Below are positions 36,166 to 45,169 of a stretch of DNA of 64,000 nucleotides, one piece after another. The notes beneath the pieces are model-generated. The model had not been told where the DNA came from. It did not search any database and saw only the letters and a program-made list of their open reading frames with translations. The first letter of the stretch is position 1. Each line of letters opens with the position of its first letter. Origin of the DNA: an uncultured Pirellulaceae bacterium (GTDB taxonomy: Bacteria > Planctomycetota > Planctomycetia > Pirellulales > Pirellulaceae); the NCBI GenBank assembly GCA_938083195.1, contig CALKCK010000017.1, positions 16,885 to 80,884 of the forward strand, given 5' to 3'. The translations under genes and the position numbers were made by a program.

Positions 36166-37857
36166 ATGGATCGAGTCTTTCCAAAAGCGTTGAACCATTT
36201 GTTATGGATGAGGTTCAAGGAAAAACTGAAACGATGGATTGGTGGGTTTCAGTCCCCACGGCGCCGATTAATTGCCTTGATTGGAACGGTGCTCGGTCTA
36301 GTTTGGGTTTCTCAAGCAATTGTTGGGATTCTGTTTCGCAAGCCTGCTGAGCATCAGTCAATGATCCAATGGACCGCCATAGGTTTAACGTTGTATGTGG
36401 TTTGGCAGGTATTAAAAACGGTAACGCGGAAACCGTTTGAACCTCATGAGTGGAGTCCCGCTGAAAAAGAGTTTCTCCTTACTTCGCCGATTCCTCGGCA
36501 CCAGTTAATCACTTACCGACTGACTGGGATTGCAATTGCAACTTTCATTAAAGCCTTGTTTGTATCGATCATCCTGATTCCAGATCTTCCAATTTGGCCT
36601 GTCGGGTTCGTGAGCCTTTTTCTCGGTTTGCTATTTATAGAAGTTTTTCGAGTCTGTTTCGAGCTGGTCTTTTTTGGGCTTCGGCCAAAACTTCGTCACC
36701 TGTGTCGCGGCTCGGTTTTTATTCTACTTCTTTGCCCAATTGCAGTCATCTGGTACCGGACGTTAATGGTGATGAACGAGCCGTCGACTCAGGATTTGCC
36801 GATGTCAATCTTGTTGTTTAAATCCGTTCTTGTGGAGATGAATACGCTTGCAAATTCAGCGATCGGCATCGGTCTGTTAAGTTTGATGGCGACTTTCAGC
36901 GAAGCAATATTTACGCAAGCGTTTACCATAGCTGGTTTCTTAAATTTCTTGAAAATCTTATTGGTTTCGGGCGCGAGTTTGGCTTTTGTTTATCGACTTG
37001 ATCAATGGTCATTGTCGCGCGCAAAAATTGAAGAAAGATTGGCAGTGGGTAAGGGTATATCAGAAATGGATTCCACTAGGTTTCATGCCGCTACGAAACG
37101 AGCCAGAATTCGAGTGCCATTTCGAATGAAAGGAGTGGGAGCCGTCGCTTGGCGACAATTGGTGAGCGCTTATCACTTTCGAATGACGCTGTTGATCAGT
37201 TTGGGTATACCGGCAATTTTATGTTGGTGTCCTCTGTTTTTAGACTCGAATCCGGAGGCGACTCTCATTAGCGTAGTTGGCGGATTGTTGTTTTATTCGT
37301 TTCTCTTGCTTCCATCGGCCTTAGTGTTAGATTTCCGTAGGGATTTAGATCGGTTTGAGGTTCTGAAATCTCTTCCCGTGGCGACGATATGGATTGCGAT
37401 TGGGCAGTTGGCTGCCCCGGTGATTCTGGCGACGGGATTCCAGGCGGGAGTGTTGTTGGTGGCCACAATTTTTAGTTCAATCATCTGGTCGCAGGCAATT
37501 TTAGCGGGTCTGATTCTGGTCGGGTTTAATCTGCTGATATTTACCGGAGAGAACCTAATCTTTCTCTTATCGCCTTACCGTAGGAATCAGGAGGGGTTGG
37601 ATGTCTTTATTCGTACCGTTCTGACCTTTACGGGGAAGGGGATCGTCTTCGCGATTGCGGTGAGCGTCTTGTTGTTTTGGGCGACACTCTCTGTGTTTAT
37701 TGTTGGCTTTTTTGAATTGTCGGCAGGCTGGGCCGTTTCGTTATTTTGTCTCGGACTCTGGTTGCTGATTGGTATAGTCGAGGCATTGCTTTTATTGGGG
37801 TTGGTGCGACTGTTCGATCGATTTGATCCAAGTGAAGATTGTCCCGCATTGAACTGA
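36166..37857 (+). CDS. ABC-2-type transporter permease
   Basis: This is a 563-residue integral membrane protein with about 12 hydrophobic segments. Polar segments include EWSPAEKEFLLTSPIPRHQL (split), a motif seen in large planctomycete and firmicute ABC-2 permeases where the ATPase coupling helix lies, and RRDLDRFEVLKSLPV in the second half, which repeats the theme. The duplicated arrangement suggests that one polypeptide provides both permease halves. It is 22 bp downstream of the ATPase and therefore cotranscribed; the substrate is unknown. The C-terminus ends convergently with the YTV gene about 100 bp away. Confidence 0.82.
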   Translation: MDRVFPKALNHLLWMRFKEKLKRWIGGFQSPRRRLIALIGTVLGLVWVSQAIVGILFRKPAEHQSMIQWTAIGLTLYVVWQVLKTVTRKPFEPHEWSPAEKEFLLTSPIPRHQLITYRLTGIAIATFIKALFVSIILIPDLPIWPVGFVSLFLGLLFIEVFRVCFELVFFGLRPKLRHLCRGSVFILLLCPIAVIWYRTLMVMNEPSTQDLPMSILLFKSVLVEMNTLANSAIGIGLLSLMATFSEAIFTQAFTIAGFLNFLKILLVSGASLAFVYRLDQWSLSRAKIEERLAVGKGISEMDSTRFHAATKRARIRVPFRMKGVGAVAWRQLVSAYHFRMTLLISLGIPAILCWCPLFLDSNPEATLISVVGGLLFYSFLLLPSALVLDFRRDLDRFEVLKSLPVATIWIAIGQLAAPVILATGFQAGVLLVATIFSSIIWSQAILAGLILVGFNLLIFTGENLIFLLSPYRRNQEGLDVFIRTVLTFTGKGIVFAIAVSVLLFWATLSVFIVGFFELSAGWAVSLFCLGLWLLIGIVEALLLLGLVRLFDRFDPSEDCPALN

Positions 37858-37954
37858 GATTGAGTGTTGTCCCGCATGTCTTGACTTTGGAGTTAGCAGG
37901 CAATCGTAATCAACACGAGCAGTGCAGGTCAGTGGTGAGATGCCTCGTGGGTCG

Positions 37955-40294
37955 CTAATTCGCAGGCTGACAGCGTTGGTCAATCTTGATTGGAACCATT
38001 TTGCAGATTTGCCGAGGAACGACGCACTTAACTTGGTAGGGCACGTCGACCCAATACTTCTCAATCCGATCCCGGGGAACTTGTTTAGACTGTCGAATCC
38101 ACGTGACCTTCTTTCTAGTTTCTGGTTCGGTTATCCAATAGTATTCGGTCCTCGACTGGGGGACATCGCGATATTTAGTTTTATAGACTGATCGAGTTCT
38201 GACCTCGGGTGCCATGACCATAGAAGTTTGGATGACTTTGTCGGTGACTGTTTTTGTTTCCGTACGAAATGTCGTCCTTGTTTTGATTTTTGGCACCATC
38301 TCGACGATTTTTTTCATCGTAAATACAGGTATCTTGCGTTCAACGCTCCTGTATTCAGTTCGGGTTCTGAGTTCAGGTATCAGCTCTGTGAATTTTTCCT
38401 GTCGGAGTTTTGGGACGTCGACGTATTTCGTTTGTTGAATTTCTTGATAAACCATCCGAGGGAGTTCAACTGTGAAAGTTTCTTCCGTGACATTCGGAAT
38501 GCGAACGGTGTATTTCTCTTCCACCAATCGTGTTTTTTCCACCGGAACCGTAATTACGACTGATTCTGTAATGGTGTATGGTTCTTTGACGGAATAGGTT
38601 TCGGTGGTTTGGCGTTGGCGGGCAACGGGATTTCGATACTCCTGCTTTATCTCTTTTTGATTTTGAATGGTCTCGTATTTGATAAATGGAATCGTCTTCT
38701 CACGTATTTCGGTTTTTACACTGCTTCGATTGATCTTTCGAGTCTTGGCTACCCAGCGATATTTCGTGACGGTGAATGACTGTGAACGCGTCGATGGAAT
38801 GAAGTCGAGGACATCGAGTTTTGCCGTTCGGCTTTCCCGTCGAAAGCGAGTGACTGGAACCATTTTGGTGCGTGTCTCTTTGCGCTGGACGATGGTGCCG
38901 TACTGGTAAGGGATTTTTCGTTGAACGGTGACGTAGTCGGTGTAAGGTACTTGATGCGTTGTCGTTTGTGGACACCAAACCTTTCGGTAGCAGAGGGTTG
39001 TGTTTGATTGAACATTTGTCAGATTGCCTAAAGGATTACTCAACAGAGCGTTCGTGTTTTGGATGGCAACGGTCTTCCAGCACCCGGTATCCCGGGTCAC
39101 GCACCGGTATTTCGTCACTGGCACCTGCTGGTCAATAATGCGATAGGCAGTATTGATAATTTGAACGGGAATGTCGACCGTATATGATTTGGCGATGTGT
39201 TGAGTATGAGGGAGATTGACGACGTACGATTTCGTGACTTGGCGAGGTTGTTGAATTTGAGTCGTGAAAGTTTTGGTAACCGTTTCCTGATACGGTTCAT
39301 TCACATAATAGGTTTCGTCGGCTGTCTCGCTAAAGGGAACCGAGACCTTGTATTGGTGAGTCTTGTCGTCAGTGACGGCCTGTTGAGTCGGTTCCTTGAA
39401 TGGAAAAACCTTCGTTAGCGTTTCATAGTCGTAATATTGCTCGGTGGCAGGCCGAGTTTTTTCCACCATGCGATACCGAGTCACCTCACGGGGGACAGTG
39501 CGTTTCTCGTACTGGACATATTTTTGTGCTACCTGTCGTGTTCGCACTTCAGTGGTGTAATCAACTTTCGGCCGCTTGAGTTCCTGTTTGAGCATGCGAA
39601 TGACTGGCTTGCGAACGACTTCCTCTACGGCAGTCTTTTCGTAATCGGTCACGATTCGCACGCGTTCTATTGGGACTTGGACGGTGTATCGAACCTGGTA
39701 GGGTTCATTTTCGCTGACAGTTTTGTAAGTCGTTTCTTGAACCTCACGCTGGACTGGCTGATTAACGGTGTACGCAGTTTCCACGGGGACTTGGTAACTC
39801 TCCTCGCGATCCACCGTAACCACTCGTTGCTGTGGCTTGGGCACCATGACCGTAAAATTCTCTTGAACCGCCGTTTGATATTCTTCTCGACGGTTCACCG
39901 TTACGGTGCGGCTTTTTTGTTTTGGAATTTGAACCGTGAATGTTTGAACTTGGGGAATATTCTCGTAAACAGTTTCGTAAACGCGAACAGTTCTTTGGCG
40001 GGGTTCTCGGCAGTAACGGGTTTCCAAAATCGTGTCGTATTCGGTGAACCATTGCGGAACGAATACTGTTTGTGCGCTGCCGGTTAAGTCCGGCCCATCC
40101 GTTGTTTCGTCAGTTTTGACGAATGACAAAGATTGGGCGGGAATGGGGTCGGCGCCGAGAATGGGTGGGTTGGAGCGAGCCCCGCCCTGATTGGAAAATA
40201 ACGCGGAGCTGCCTAGGATGATAAGCGAGGTGAAGGCCACCGGGAATGCCAACGACAGGATTGATTTTGGGTAATAAATCATTCTTCGAAACAC
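37955..40294 (-). CDS. YTV-repeat exported protein (low-cysteine type)
   Basis: This is a 779-residue protein with a signal-anchor near residues 10-35, a linker, then a continuous array of degenerate repeats with Y-x-V-x-(V/I)-P spaced about every 14 residues (for example YTVQVPIERV, YTVNQPVQR and YTVRIPNVTEE). Arg, Lys, Glu, Thr and Tyr dominate, and Cys is rare. YTV-repeat proteins are known from planctomycetes such as Rhodopirellula and are linked to the protein-rich cell envelope; their structure is unknown. It is transcribed after tsaE-thiL on the same strand but 120 bp apart. ATG 40294 or the ATG four codons later may be used. Confidence 0.85.
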   Translation of the reverse strand: MFRRMIYYPKSILSLAFPVAFTSLIILGSSALFSNQGGARSNPPILGADPIPAQSLSFVKTDETTDGPDLTGSAQTVFVPQWFTEYDTILETRYCREPRQRTVRVYETVYENIPQVQTFTVQIPKQKSRTVTVNRREEYQTAVQENFTVMVPKPQQRVVTVDREESYQVPVETAYTVNQPVQREVQETTYKTVSENEPYQVRYTVQVPIERVRIVTDYEKTAVEEVVRKPVIRMLKQELKRPKVDYTTEVRTRQVAQKYVQYEKRTVPREVTRYRMVEKTRPATEQYYDYETLTKVFPFKEPTQQAVTDDKTHQYKVSVPFSETADETYYVNEPYQETVTKTFTTQIQQPRQVTKSYVVNLPHTQHIAKSYTVDIPVQIINTAYRIIDQQVPVTKYRCVTRDTGCWKTVAIQNTNALLSNPLGNLTNVQSNTTLCYRKVWCPQTTTHQVPYTDYVTVQRKIPYQYGTIVQRKETRTKMVPVTRFRRESRTAKLDVLDFIPSTRSQSFTVTKYRWVAKTRKINRSSVKTEIREKTIPFIKYETIQNQKEIKQEYRNPVARQRQTTETYSVKEPYTITESVVITVPVEKTRLVEEKYTVRIPNVTEETFTVELPRMVYQEIQQTKYVDVPKLRQEKFTELIPELRTRTEYRSVERKIPVFTMKKIVEMVPKIKTRTTFRTETKTVTDKVIQTSMVMAPEVRTRSVYKTKYRDVPQSRTEYYWITEPETRKKVTWIRQSKQVPRDRIEKYWVDVPYQVKCVVPRQICKMVPIKIDQRCQPAN

Positions 40295-40414
40295 GGCTTA
40301 ACAAGGCCGTCAGCAGACTCTGCAGGGAGGAGGATAAGGGCAAAAGAGCCAGTTTTTCTAGGCTAGTTGGAGAGGCTGTGTTTCTCAACCATTTTGCGCT
40401 TATTATCTTGCAAA

Positions 40415-40927
40415 TTAGCTTTGATCGAGGTTTTTCGTTTCCAAAGCATCCAGCATTTGCTTGCCGTTGTCTGTGTTGGCGAAAAACAGAAAATCTCGAG
40501 AATCGTGGGTCGGAGCCTCAATTTGGATTTCGAGGTCAACGTCGGGTAGTAGGGTTTTGATCAAATCGACCCATTCGACGATGAGGGAAACACCATTCTC
40601 AAGCATTTCATCCAGTCCCAATTCATCCACCTCTTCGGGGGTCCGAATTCTATAGGCGTCTAGATGGAGAAAAGGGATTCGACCCTCGTGTGGAACACAA
40701 ATTGTAAACGTCGGACTCACAATTTGGCCATGCACAATTCCGAGGCTTTCACCAATTCCCTGGGTAAGCCGAGTTTTTCCTGCACCGAGGGTTCCATTCA
40801 AACCGATCAAGGATCCGGCCGTCATTGAATTGCCAATGGCCTTACCGATTTCTACGGTTTTTGATTCCGAATCGGAATGCACAACTAAAGAGGGTGTCGG
40901 TGAATTCATTGTGTTATTAGTGGACAT
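40415..40927 (-). CDS. tsaE: tRNA threonylcarbamoyladenosine biosynthesis ATPase TsaE
   Basis: This 170-residue P-loop protein is essential for the t6A37 modification of ANN-decoding tRNAs together with TsaB, TsaC and TsaD. It has Walker A GTLGAGKT (residues 45-52), the SPTFTI segment, and LHLDAYRI followed by the EVDELGLDEML and VEWVD segments that define the family. No other tsa gene is in the window. Its start overlaps the end of thiL by 11 bp, so the two are translationally coupled. A second in-frame ATG at codon 7 is a possible alternative start. Confidence 0.93.
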   Translation of the reverse strand: MSTNNTMNSPTPSLVVHSDSESKTVEIGKAIGNSMTAGSLIGLNGTLGAGKTRLTQGIGESLGIVHGQIVSPTFTICVPHEGRIPFLHLDAYRIRTPEEVDELGLDEMLENGVSLIVEWVDLIKTLLPDVDLEIQIEAPTHDSRDFLFFANTDNGKQMLDALETKNLDQS

Positions 40928-41831
40928 ATCCGCGGGGAATCAAAGTATTAAAAGTACCATGGCTGTCTAAAATCCGAAGTCCACGTTGCTGTGGAGTAAC
41001 CTCGCCAATATCTGTCAATTGACATGGTACTTTTGGGTCATTCTTGACTTGCTTAAAAACTTCCGGAGCCATAGTCAGTATGAGTTCAAAATCTTCGCCG
41101 TCGAAGAGAGCTCCGTCAAGCTGAGTTTGTGGGTCCGCCGTCTTGAGCGCTTCCGAGATAGGAATTTTATCTGCGATTAGATCGACTCCCACCTTACTCG
41201 CCTGGGCAAGTAATTGCAGGTCTAGAGAGAGTGAATCGCTCGCGTCGGTGGCGGCGTGTATTTCGTACCGTCCAGCGAGGTAGTTTGATAATTTAATACG
41301 GGGCTCAAACGAGAGGTGTCGCCCACCAAGACTTCCTCCAAAGCTACCTGAGACAATTACTCGGTCGGCTACCTCCGCACCGTCGATTCGCCACCCTGAA
41401 ATGGCTGGCGAACGCAGGCCCATTAAGGTGGCTCCGATTACCAGTTTCCCATCCCATTTATTGGTATCGCCACCAATGATTGACACACCGTAACTCGAAG
41501 CCATTTCAATTATTCCAGAATACAATCGCTGAGTGTCTGCCAAAGAGAAAAGACGAGGAAGCAGCAGGGTCACGACTGCATGGGTGGGGCAAGCTCCCAT
41601 TGCGGCAATATCACTGAGATTTACTGCGAGTGCTTTGCGACCAATCAAATCCAGCGAATGGACTGATGTATCGAAATGAGTCCCTTCAGCGATGGTGTCA
41701 GTTGTCACGACGGTGTGATTATTGGTCTCGCGAAGAACAGCGCAGTCGTCGCCGATTCCGATGAGCACATTCTCATCCGCTTGCCTCAGGGAAGGATGGT
41801 CGCGCAGCCAGTTGTGGAAGTCGTGTTCCAT
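40917..41831 (-). CDS. thiL: Thiamine-monophosphate kinase ThiL
   Basis: This is a 304-residue ATP-dependent kinase that phosphorylates thiamine monophosphate to the diphosphate, the last step of coenzyme synthesis. It belongs to the PurM/SelD/ThiL fold: the GIGDDCAVL Asp pair (about 26-34), TDTIAEGTHFD, AVNLSDIAAMGA and GGDTNKW are ThiL hallmarks. The N-terminus lacks the Cys/Sec-Gly loop and glycine-rich segment expected for SelD, so it is not selenophosphate synthetase despite the nearby selC. It lies upstream of tsaE with an 11-bp overlap. Confidence 0.93.
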   Translation of the reverse strand: MEHDFHNWLRDHPSLRQADENVLIGIGDDCAVLRETNNHTVVTTDTIAEGTHFDTSVHSLDLIGRKALAVNLSDIAAMGACPTHAVVTLLLPRLFSLADTQRLYSGIIEMASSYGVSIIGGDTNKWDGKLVIGATLMGLRSPAISGWRIDGAEVADRVIVSGSFGGSLGGRHLSFEPRIKLSNYLAGRYEIHAATDASDSLSLDLQLLAQASKVGVDLIADKIPISEALKTADPQTQLDGALFDGEDFELILTMAPEVFKQVKNDPKVPCQLTDIGEVTPQQRGLRILDSHGTFNTLIPRGYVH

Positions 41832-42024
41832 AGCAAAATTCTAAATCGAAAGAGGGAAGCGATTGGCGCGTGATCCATCCGAGGGCTATTGAGCCATCCC
41901 TTCGATAGGGCGCCCAAGGACAGCGGTTGCGCATCGTAATTTGAATCGCGGGGAAATTCCAGCATGCTTCCGAGAACCATTGAAGCAATCGTTGAAATTT
42001 TACGATTCGGAGATGTCTAAAATA

Positions 42025-42061
42025 GGAAACCGCCAGCCGTTCGGGCTGGCTGGCGGTTTCC
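42025..42061 (-). terminator. Strong hairpin, probable terminator of the htrA-like gene
   Basis: A perfect 14-bp inverted repeat (42025-42038 with 42048-42061) encloses a 9-base loop. On the minus strand it is followed by TATTTTAGA, a short T-rich tail, about 60 bp past the stop of the HtrA gene. The tail is weak, so it could also be an RNA-stabilising structure. Confidence 0.65.
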
Positions 42062-42121
42062 TGGTGATAAACCGTAGGGGGAGGTCAACTCGTCTGGGCG
42101 AGTGTCAGCAGCAGCCCTCCT

Positions 42122-43480
42122 CTAATGCGTTGGCAAGTTTGCCACTCGCATCTGACCCCAAAACGGTTCTTTATCTCGGATGATGTAAAACATAAAGTCT
42201 TTTTGCTCAATGACATCAGGTCTTTGGAGAACGAACGCTAAATTCTCAAGGGATTCAGTTTTCCAACCATGCATTGCGACCAAGATGTCGCCGGGCATGA
42301 TTCCTTCTGCTTCAGCGGGACTGTCTGATCGGACGGATTTGACCTTGAGGCCGCGTTTGTAATTTGGATGCTGGTCTGCCATCTGAGACGCTGGGATCGG
42401 TTCGAGTTTCAAACCTAAAGGAAGCCAGGCGATCGAATTGGGAGCAGATGACTTATTTGATTTCTCTAGGCTGACGATAAAGTTTTTGAGGGTTCCGTCT
42501 TGAATTGCTGTTACTTTGACAGACTTATCTTCTGCGGCAAAAAGTAAGGCCGTTTGAAAGTCCAACTCGAGTGTGACGTCTTCTCCATTGACCTTGGTTA
42601 TCTTGTCACCACTCCGCAGTCCGGATTTTTCCGCTGGACTTTGGGGAATAATTGCGTTGACGATTAGGCTCGGAGAGCTATCTGAGTAAACCGTTTGGGT
42701 TGAGATTCCATGATAGAGATCGTTGGGGATGATTTGGCTCATCAGTTCAGCCGCAATATCAACCGCATCATTGACGGGAATGGCGAATGCGATTCCTTGT
42801 GCTCCAATTCTGACCGCTACATTGATGCCAATCATTTCTCCGTTGATATTTAACAACGGTCCACCCGAATTACCTGGATTGATGGCTGCGTCGGTTTGGA
42901 TCAGGTTGCGGTAAATTTGGTCGTCATTTACTTGAACAGTTCTTCGGAGTGAACTGATGATTCCAAGTGTAACTGTGTGTTCGTAACCATATGCGTTGCC
43001 GACGGCAATGACCTGCTCAGCCAGCATCAAGTCGGAAGAGCTCCCGATTGTGATTGGGGGCAGTGGATTTTTTGTTTTGATCTTAAGAATGGCAAGATCA
43101 GTTTCAGGGTCGTGAGCCAATAAAGTAGCGGTCGTCTTCTCTCGCTGAGAGGTGGTGACTTCGATTGTCTTGACGCCTTCGACGACGTGATAGTTTGTGA
43201 GAACGTATCCGCGTGAGTCGATGACGACACCAGTTCCCATCCCATTTACCTGTTTAGTATCCTGAGAGGATGCGTTCTTTGGGTCGGCGGGGACGGTTTT
43301 TCGCCCTCTGAGATTGACAACGGAATTTTTGCAGTTTTGGACGGCGCTGACCAAGGGCGAGAATCGGTTCGATTTCGCGTCGGCACGCTCGTCTGCTGAT
43401 GAGACGCTTGGACAGTTGATTGAAAATACAATCAGGCTGACTAGCATCAACAGATGCGTATAGTTGGGTCGAAATTGCAT
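42122..43480 (-). CDS. HtrA/DegP-like trypsin-type serine protease with two PDZ domains
   Basis: This is a 452-residue exported protease for envelope protein quality control. It has a signal peptide (residues ~9-29) and a trypsin-like domain with catalytic His98 (LTNYHVVEG), Asp128 (ETDLAIL) and Ser205 (NPGNSGGP). Two PDZ domains follow (about 265-350 with SGLRSGDKITKVNGE, and 365-450 with AEGIMPGDILVAMHGW). All triad residues are present. ATG 43480 is chosen over 43552 because AGGAAG lies ~10 bases upstream and it gives a normal signal peptide. A 14-bp hairpin follows the stop. Confidence 0.92.
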   Translation of the reverse strand: MQFRPNYTHLLMLVSLIVFSINCPSVSSADERADAKSNRFSPLVSAVQNCKNSVVNLRGRKTVPADPKNASSQDTKQVNGMGTGVVIDSRGYVLTNYHVVEGVKTIEVTTSQREKTTATLLAHDPETDLAILKIKTKNPLPPITIGSSSDLMLAEQVIAVGNAYGYEHTVTLGIISSLRRTVQVNDDQIYRNLIQTDAAINPGNSGGPLLNINGEMIGINVAVRIGAQGIAFAIPVNDAVDIAAELMSQIIPNDLYHGISTQTVYSDSSPSLIVNAIIPQSPAEKSGLRSGDKITKVNGEDVTLELDFQTALLFAAEDKSVKVTAIQDGTLKNFIVSLEKSNKSSAPNSIAWLPLGLKLEPIPASQMADQHPNYKRGLKVKSVRSDSPAEAEGIMPGDILVAMHGWKTESLENLAFVLQRPDVIEQKDFMFYIIRDKEPFWGQMRVANLPTH

Positions 43481-43862
43481 AAAGCTCGGTGCTTCCTGAT
43501 GGGCCTTCAGCGCGTCGATTGACCATGCGGGATAGGTCGCTCGTCGCGGCATCTCTTACAATGCTTTAAATCGGACCGATGAGTGCATCCCGTTAAGACG
43601 GCAAAGCTTGCCGGTAAAGCTTACCAAGCTTGTCATCATTGTCAGATTTGAAGGATTTATTGGCCAATTTCTCTGCTGAAATTTTGCGACTGTTTCAACA
43701 ATTGCTAAAGTCACCCAGTTTTTGACTTGGGGAACAGCTTATACGGAGCGGAGCCGCATTGCGGTAATAAGGAACCTTAGTGCGGGGTGGGGCGGGATTG
43801 GACGTCGCCGTGATCGAGGGCGAGTTGGGTGACGCTGTCGATGTGACCGGTGCCGTTTGGAG
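43481..43862. other. Intergenic region between htrA-like and thioesterase genes
   Basis: About 380 bp. AAGCTT occurs three times between about 43604 and 43635. No gene or RNA is recognised; it presumably contains the htrA-like promoter. Confidence 0.45.
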
Positions 43863-44279
43863 TCATTTGTCAAGTTGCAGCCAGGTCGGAAGCCGGACGA
43901 CTTTACCGTCTGGGTTAATCGCGGCGACTACGGACTCACCGTCGGCGACGAGTTGACCATCGAGTGTAATTTCATAGCGGTGGTGAATTCTAACCCCTTT
44001 CGCCCGAGTAACGGACGTTTTTACGATCAATACGTCGTCATCTTTAGCACCGACATGGTAGTTGCACTGGATTTTTTTTACGACCAACATGATTCCCTCG
44101 GCTTCGAGTTCCCGGTAAGAGAGGCCGGATGATCGGAGCATCTCCACTCTGGCTACTTCGAAGTAATTGAGATAGTTACTGTGATGGACGCGTCCCTGTC
44201 CGTCTGTTTCTTGATAACGGACGCGGATGGTGATTTCATGTTCGCGGGGAACGACAGGGGATGAGTTGACCGAGGTCAT
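43863..44279 (-). CDS. Acyl-CoA thioesterase (YbgC/FadM, 4-hydroxybenzoyl-CoA thioesterase family)
   Basis: This is a 138-residue hotdog-fold enzyme. The motif RYQETDGQGRVHHSNYLNYFE (split) carries catalytic-type Asp26 followed by HHSNYL, as in YbgC-like thioesterases (consensus RY-ETD-xG-HxNY). It hydrolyses acyl-CoA or acyl-ACP thioesters, with chain length undetermined. Many bacterial relatives sit in tol-pal clusters; none is here. It is a divergent neighbour of the ACT-domain gene, 240 bp away. The first 12 residues are polar and may be cut by use of a later start. Confidence 0.9.
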   Translation of the reverse strand: MTSVNSSPVVPREHEITIRVRYQETDGQGRVHHSNYLNYFEVARVEMLRSSGLSYRELEAEGIMLVVKKIQCNYHVGAKDDDVLIVKTSVTRAKGVRIHHRYEITLDGQLVADGESVVAAINPDGKVVRLPTWLQLDK

Positions 44280-44520
44280 GGAGTGCCTTAAAGTTAGGGT
44301 CGTTGATTTACCGTCCAGTTTGAATGTTGAGATTCGGTTTTTTAGACGAATCTATCCGTTTGCGTCGTTGGTTTTTTATCAAGGATTCGATTGGGATTCC
44401 CGCGACACACCTCCGTTATTGTTATGAAAAACAAATCATCAAATCAACAGGTTCGGATATAGTAAGGGATCTGATGATGCAAGAGGTTACCATTAAAGTT
44501 GCTTTATTGATGAGAACAAG

Positions 44521-45018
44521 ATGAGCCAAGGTGAAGATTTTGGAGCGGGCGTTGATTATCAGACTTTACGAGGTCGAGATTATCCAACGATCTGTCAGTA
44601 TACCGTGTTCCTCGAGAATCGTGTCGGCGTTCTGTTAGGGCTGATTCGTCGGTTTCGTGGTACACCCGTTAAGATTATGGCTCTGAACATCATCGATTCA
44701 ACGGAATGTTGTATCGTTCGATTCATCCTCAGCCACCCGGAGCAAGGGCGAGAAATTTTAGAGCGTGCCGGAATGGCAATGATCGAGAGTGAATTGATCG
44801 CATTGGAATTAGGGAATTGTGATCAGCCGTTACTTGAGGTTTGCGCCGCTCTATTGCGAGCCGAAGTCAATCTCGTGCAAACTTATCCGTTGATGGTCAT
44901 GAATAACGAGCGTTCGTTTGTTGCGATTATGGTCGATAACATTGACATTGCTCAACAGACCCTTCGCCAAGAGGGGTTTCATATGATCACGGAAAATGAG
45001 TTGATGGACTTAAGTTGA
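44521..45018 (+). CDS. Two ACT-like domain regulatory protein
   Basis: This is a 165-residue soluble protein. Residues ~25-90 fit an ACT domain (TVFLENRVGVLLGLIRRF, split) with the Leu/Val-rich first strand and helix. The second half (about 100-162) repeats the pattern with LMVMNNERSFVAIMVD. ACT domains bind amino acids and regulate enzymes; no catalytic domain is attached, so this may be a stand-alone sensor of the kind related to acetolactate synthase small subunits. ATG 44521 has a weak ribosome-binding site. It is followed after 150 bp by a zinc-ribbon membrane protein. Confidence 0.8.
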   Translation: MSQGEDFGAGVDYQTLRGRDYPTICQYTVFLENRVGVLLGLIRRFRGTPVKIMALNIIDSTECCIVRFILSHPEQGREILERAGMAMIESELIALELGNCDQPLLEVCAALLRAEVNLVQTYPLMVMNNERSFVAIMVDNIDIAQQTLRQEGFHMITENELMDLS

Positions 45019-45169
45019 TTGGAATTAGTTCGTTAGGACATTTGGCTGATTACATTGCCGTGGATAAGTGTCCTTCGCCGTAATTCTTTTGCACCGTTGG
45101 ACTGTATAGAAGACTGTTTGAAAGACTGTATTAAAGCCGCGTCTTATTTGAAAGATTCAGAATACGCTC

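Noticed and set aside
39437..40087. 216-codon frame opposite the cysteine-poor YTV gene
   Set aside because: A shadow of the repeat codons. No ribosome-binding site or recognisable domain.
40917..41831. SelD (selenophosphate synthetase), suggested by fold and the presence of selC
   Set aside because: The N-terminus lacks the SelD Cys/Sec loop and shows ThiL motifs; the neighbour tsaE also fits a housekeeping setting.
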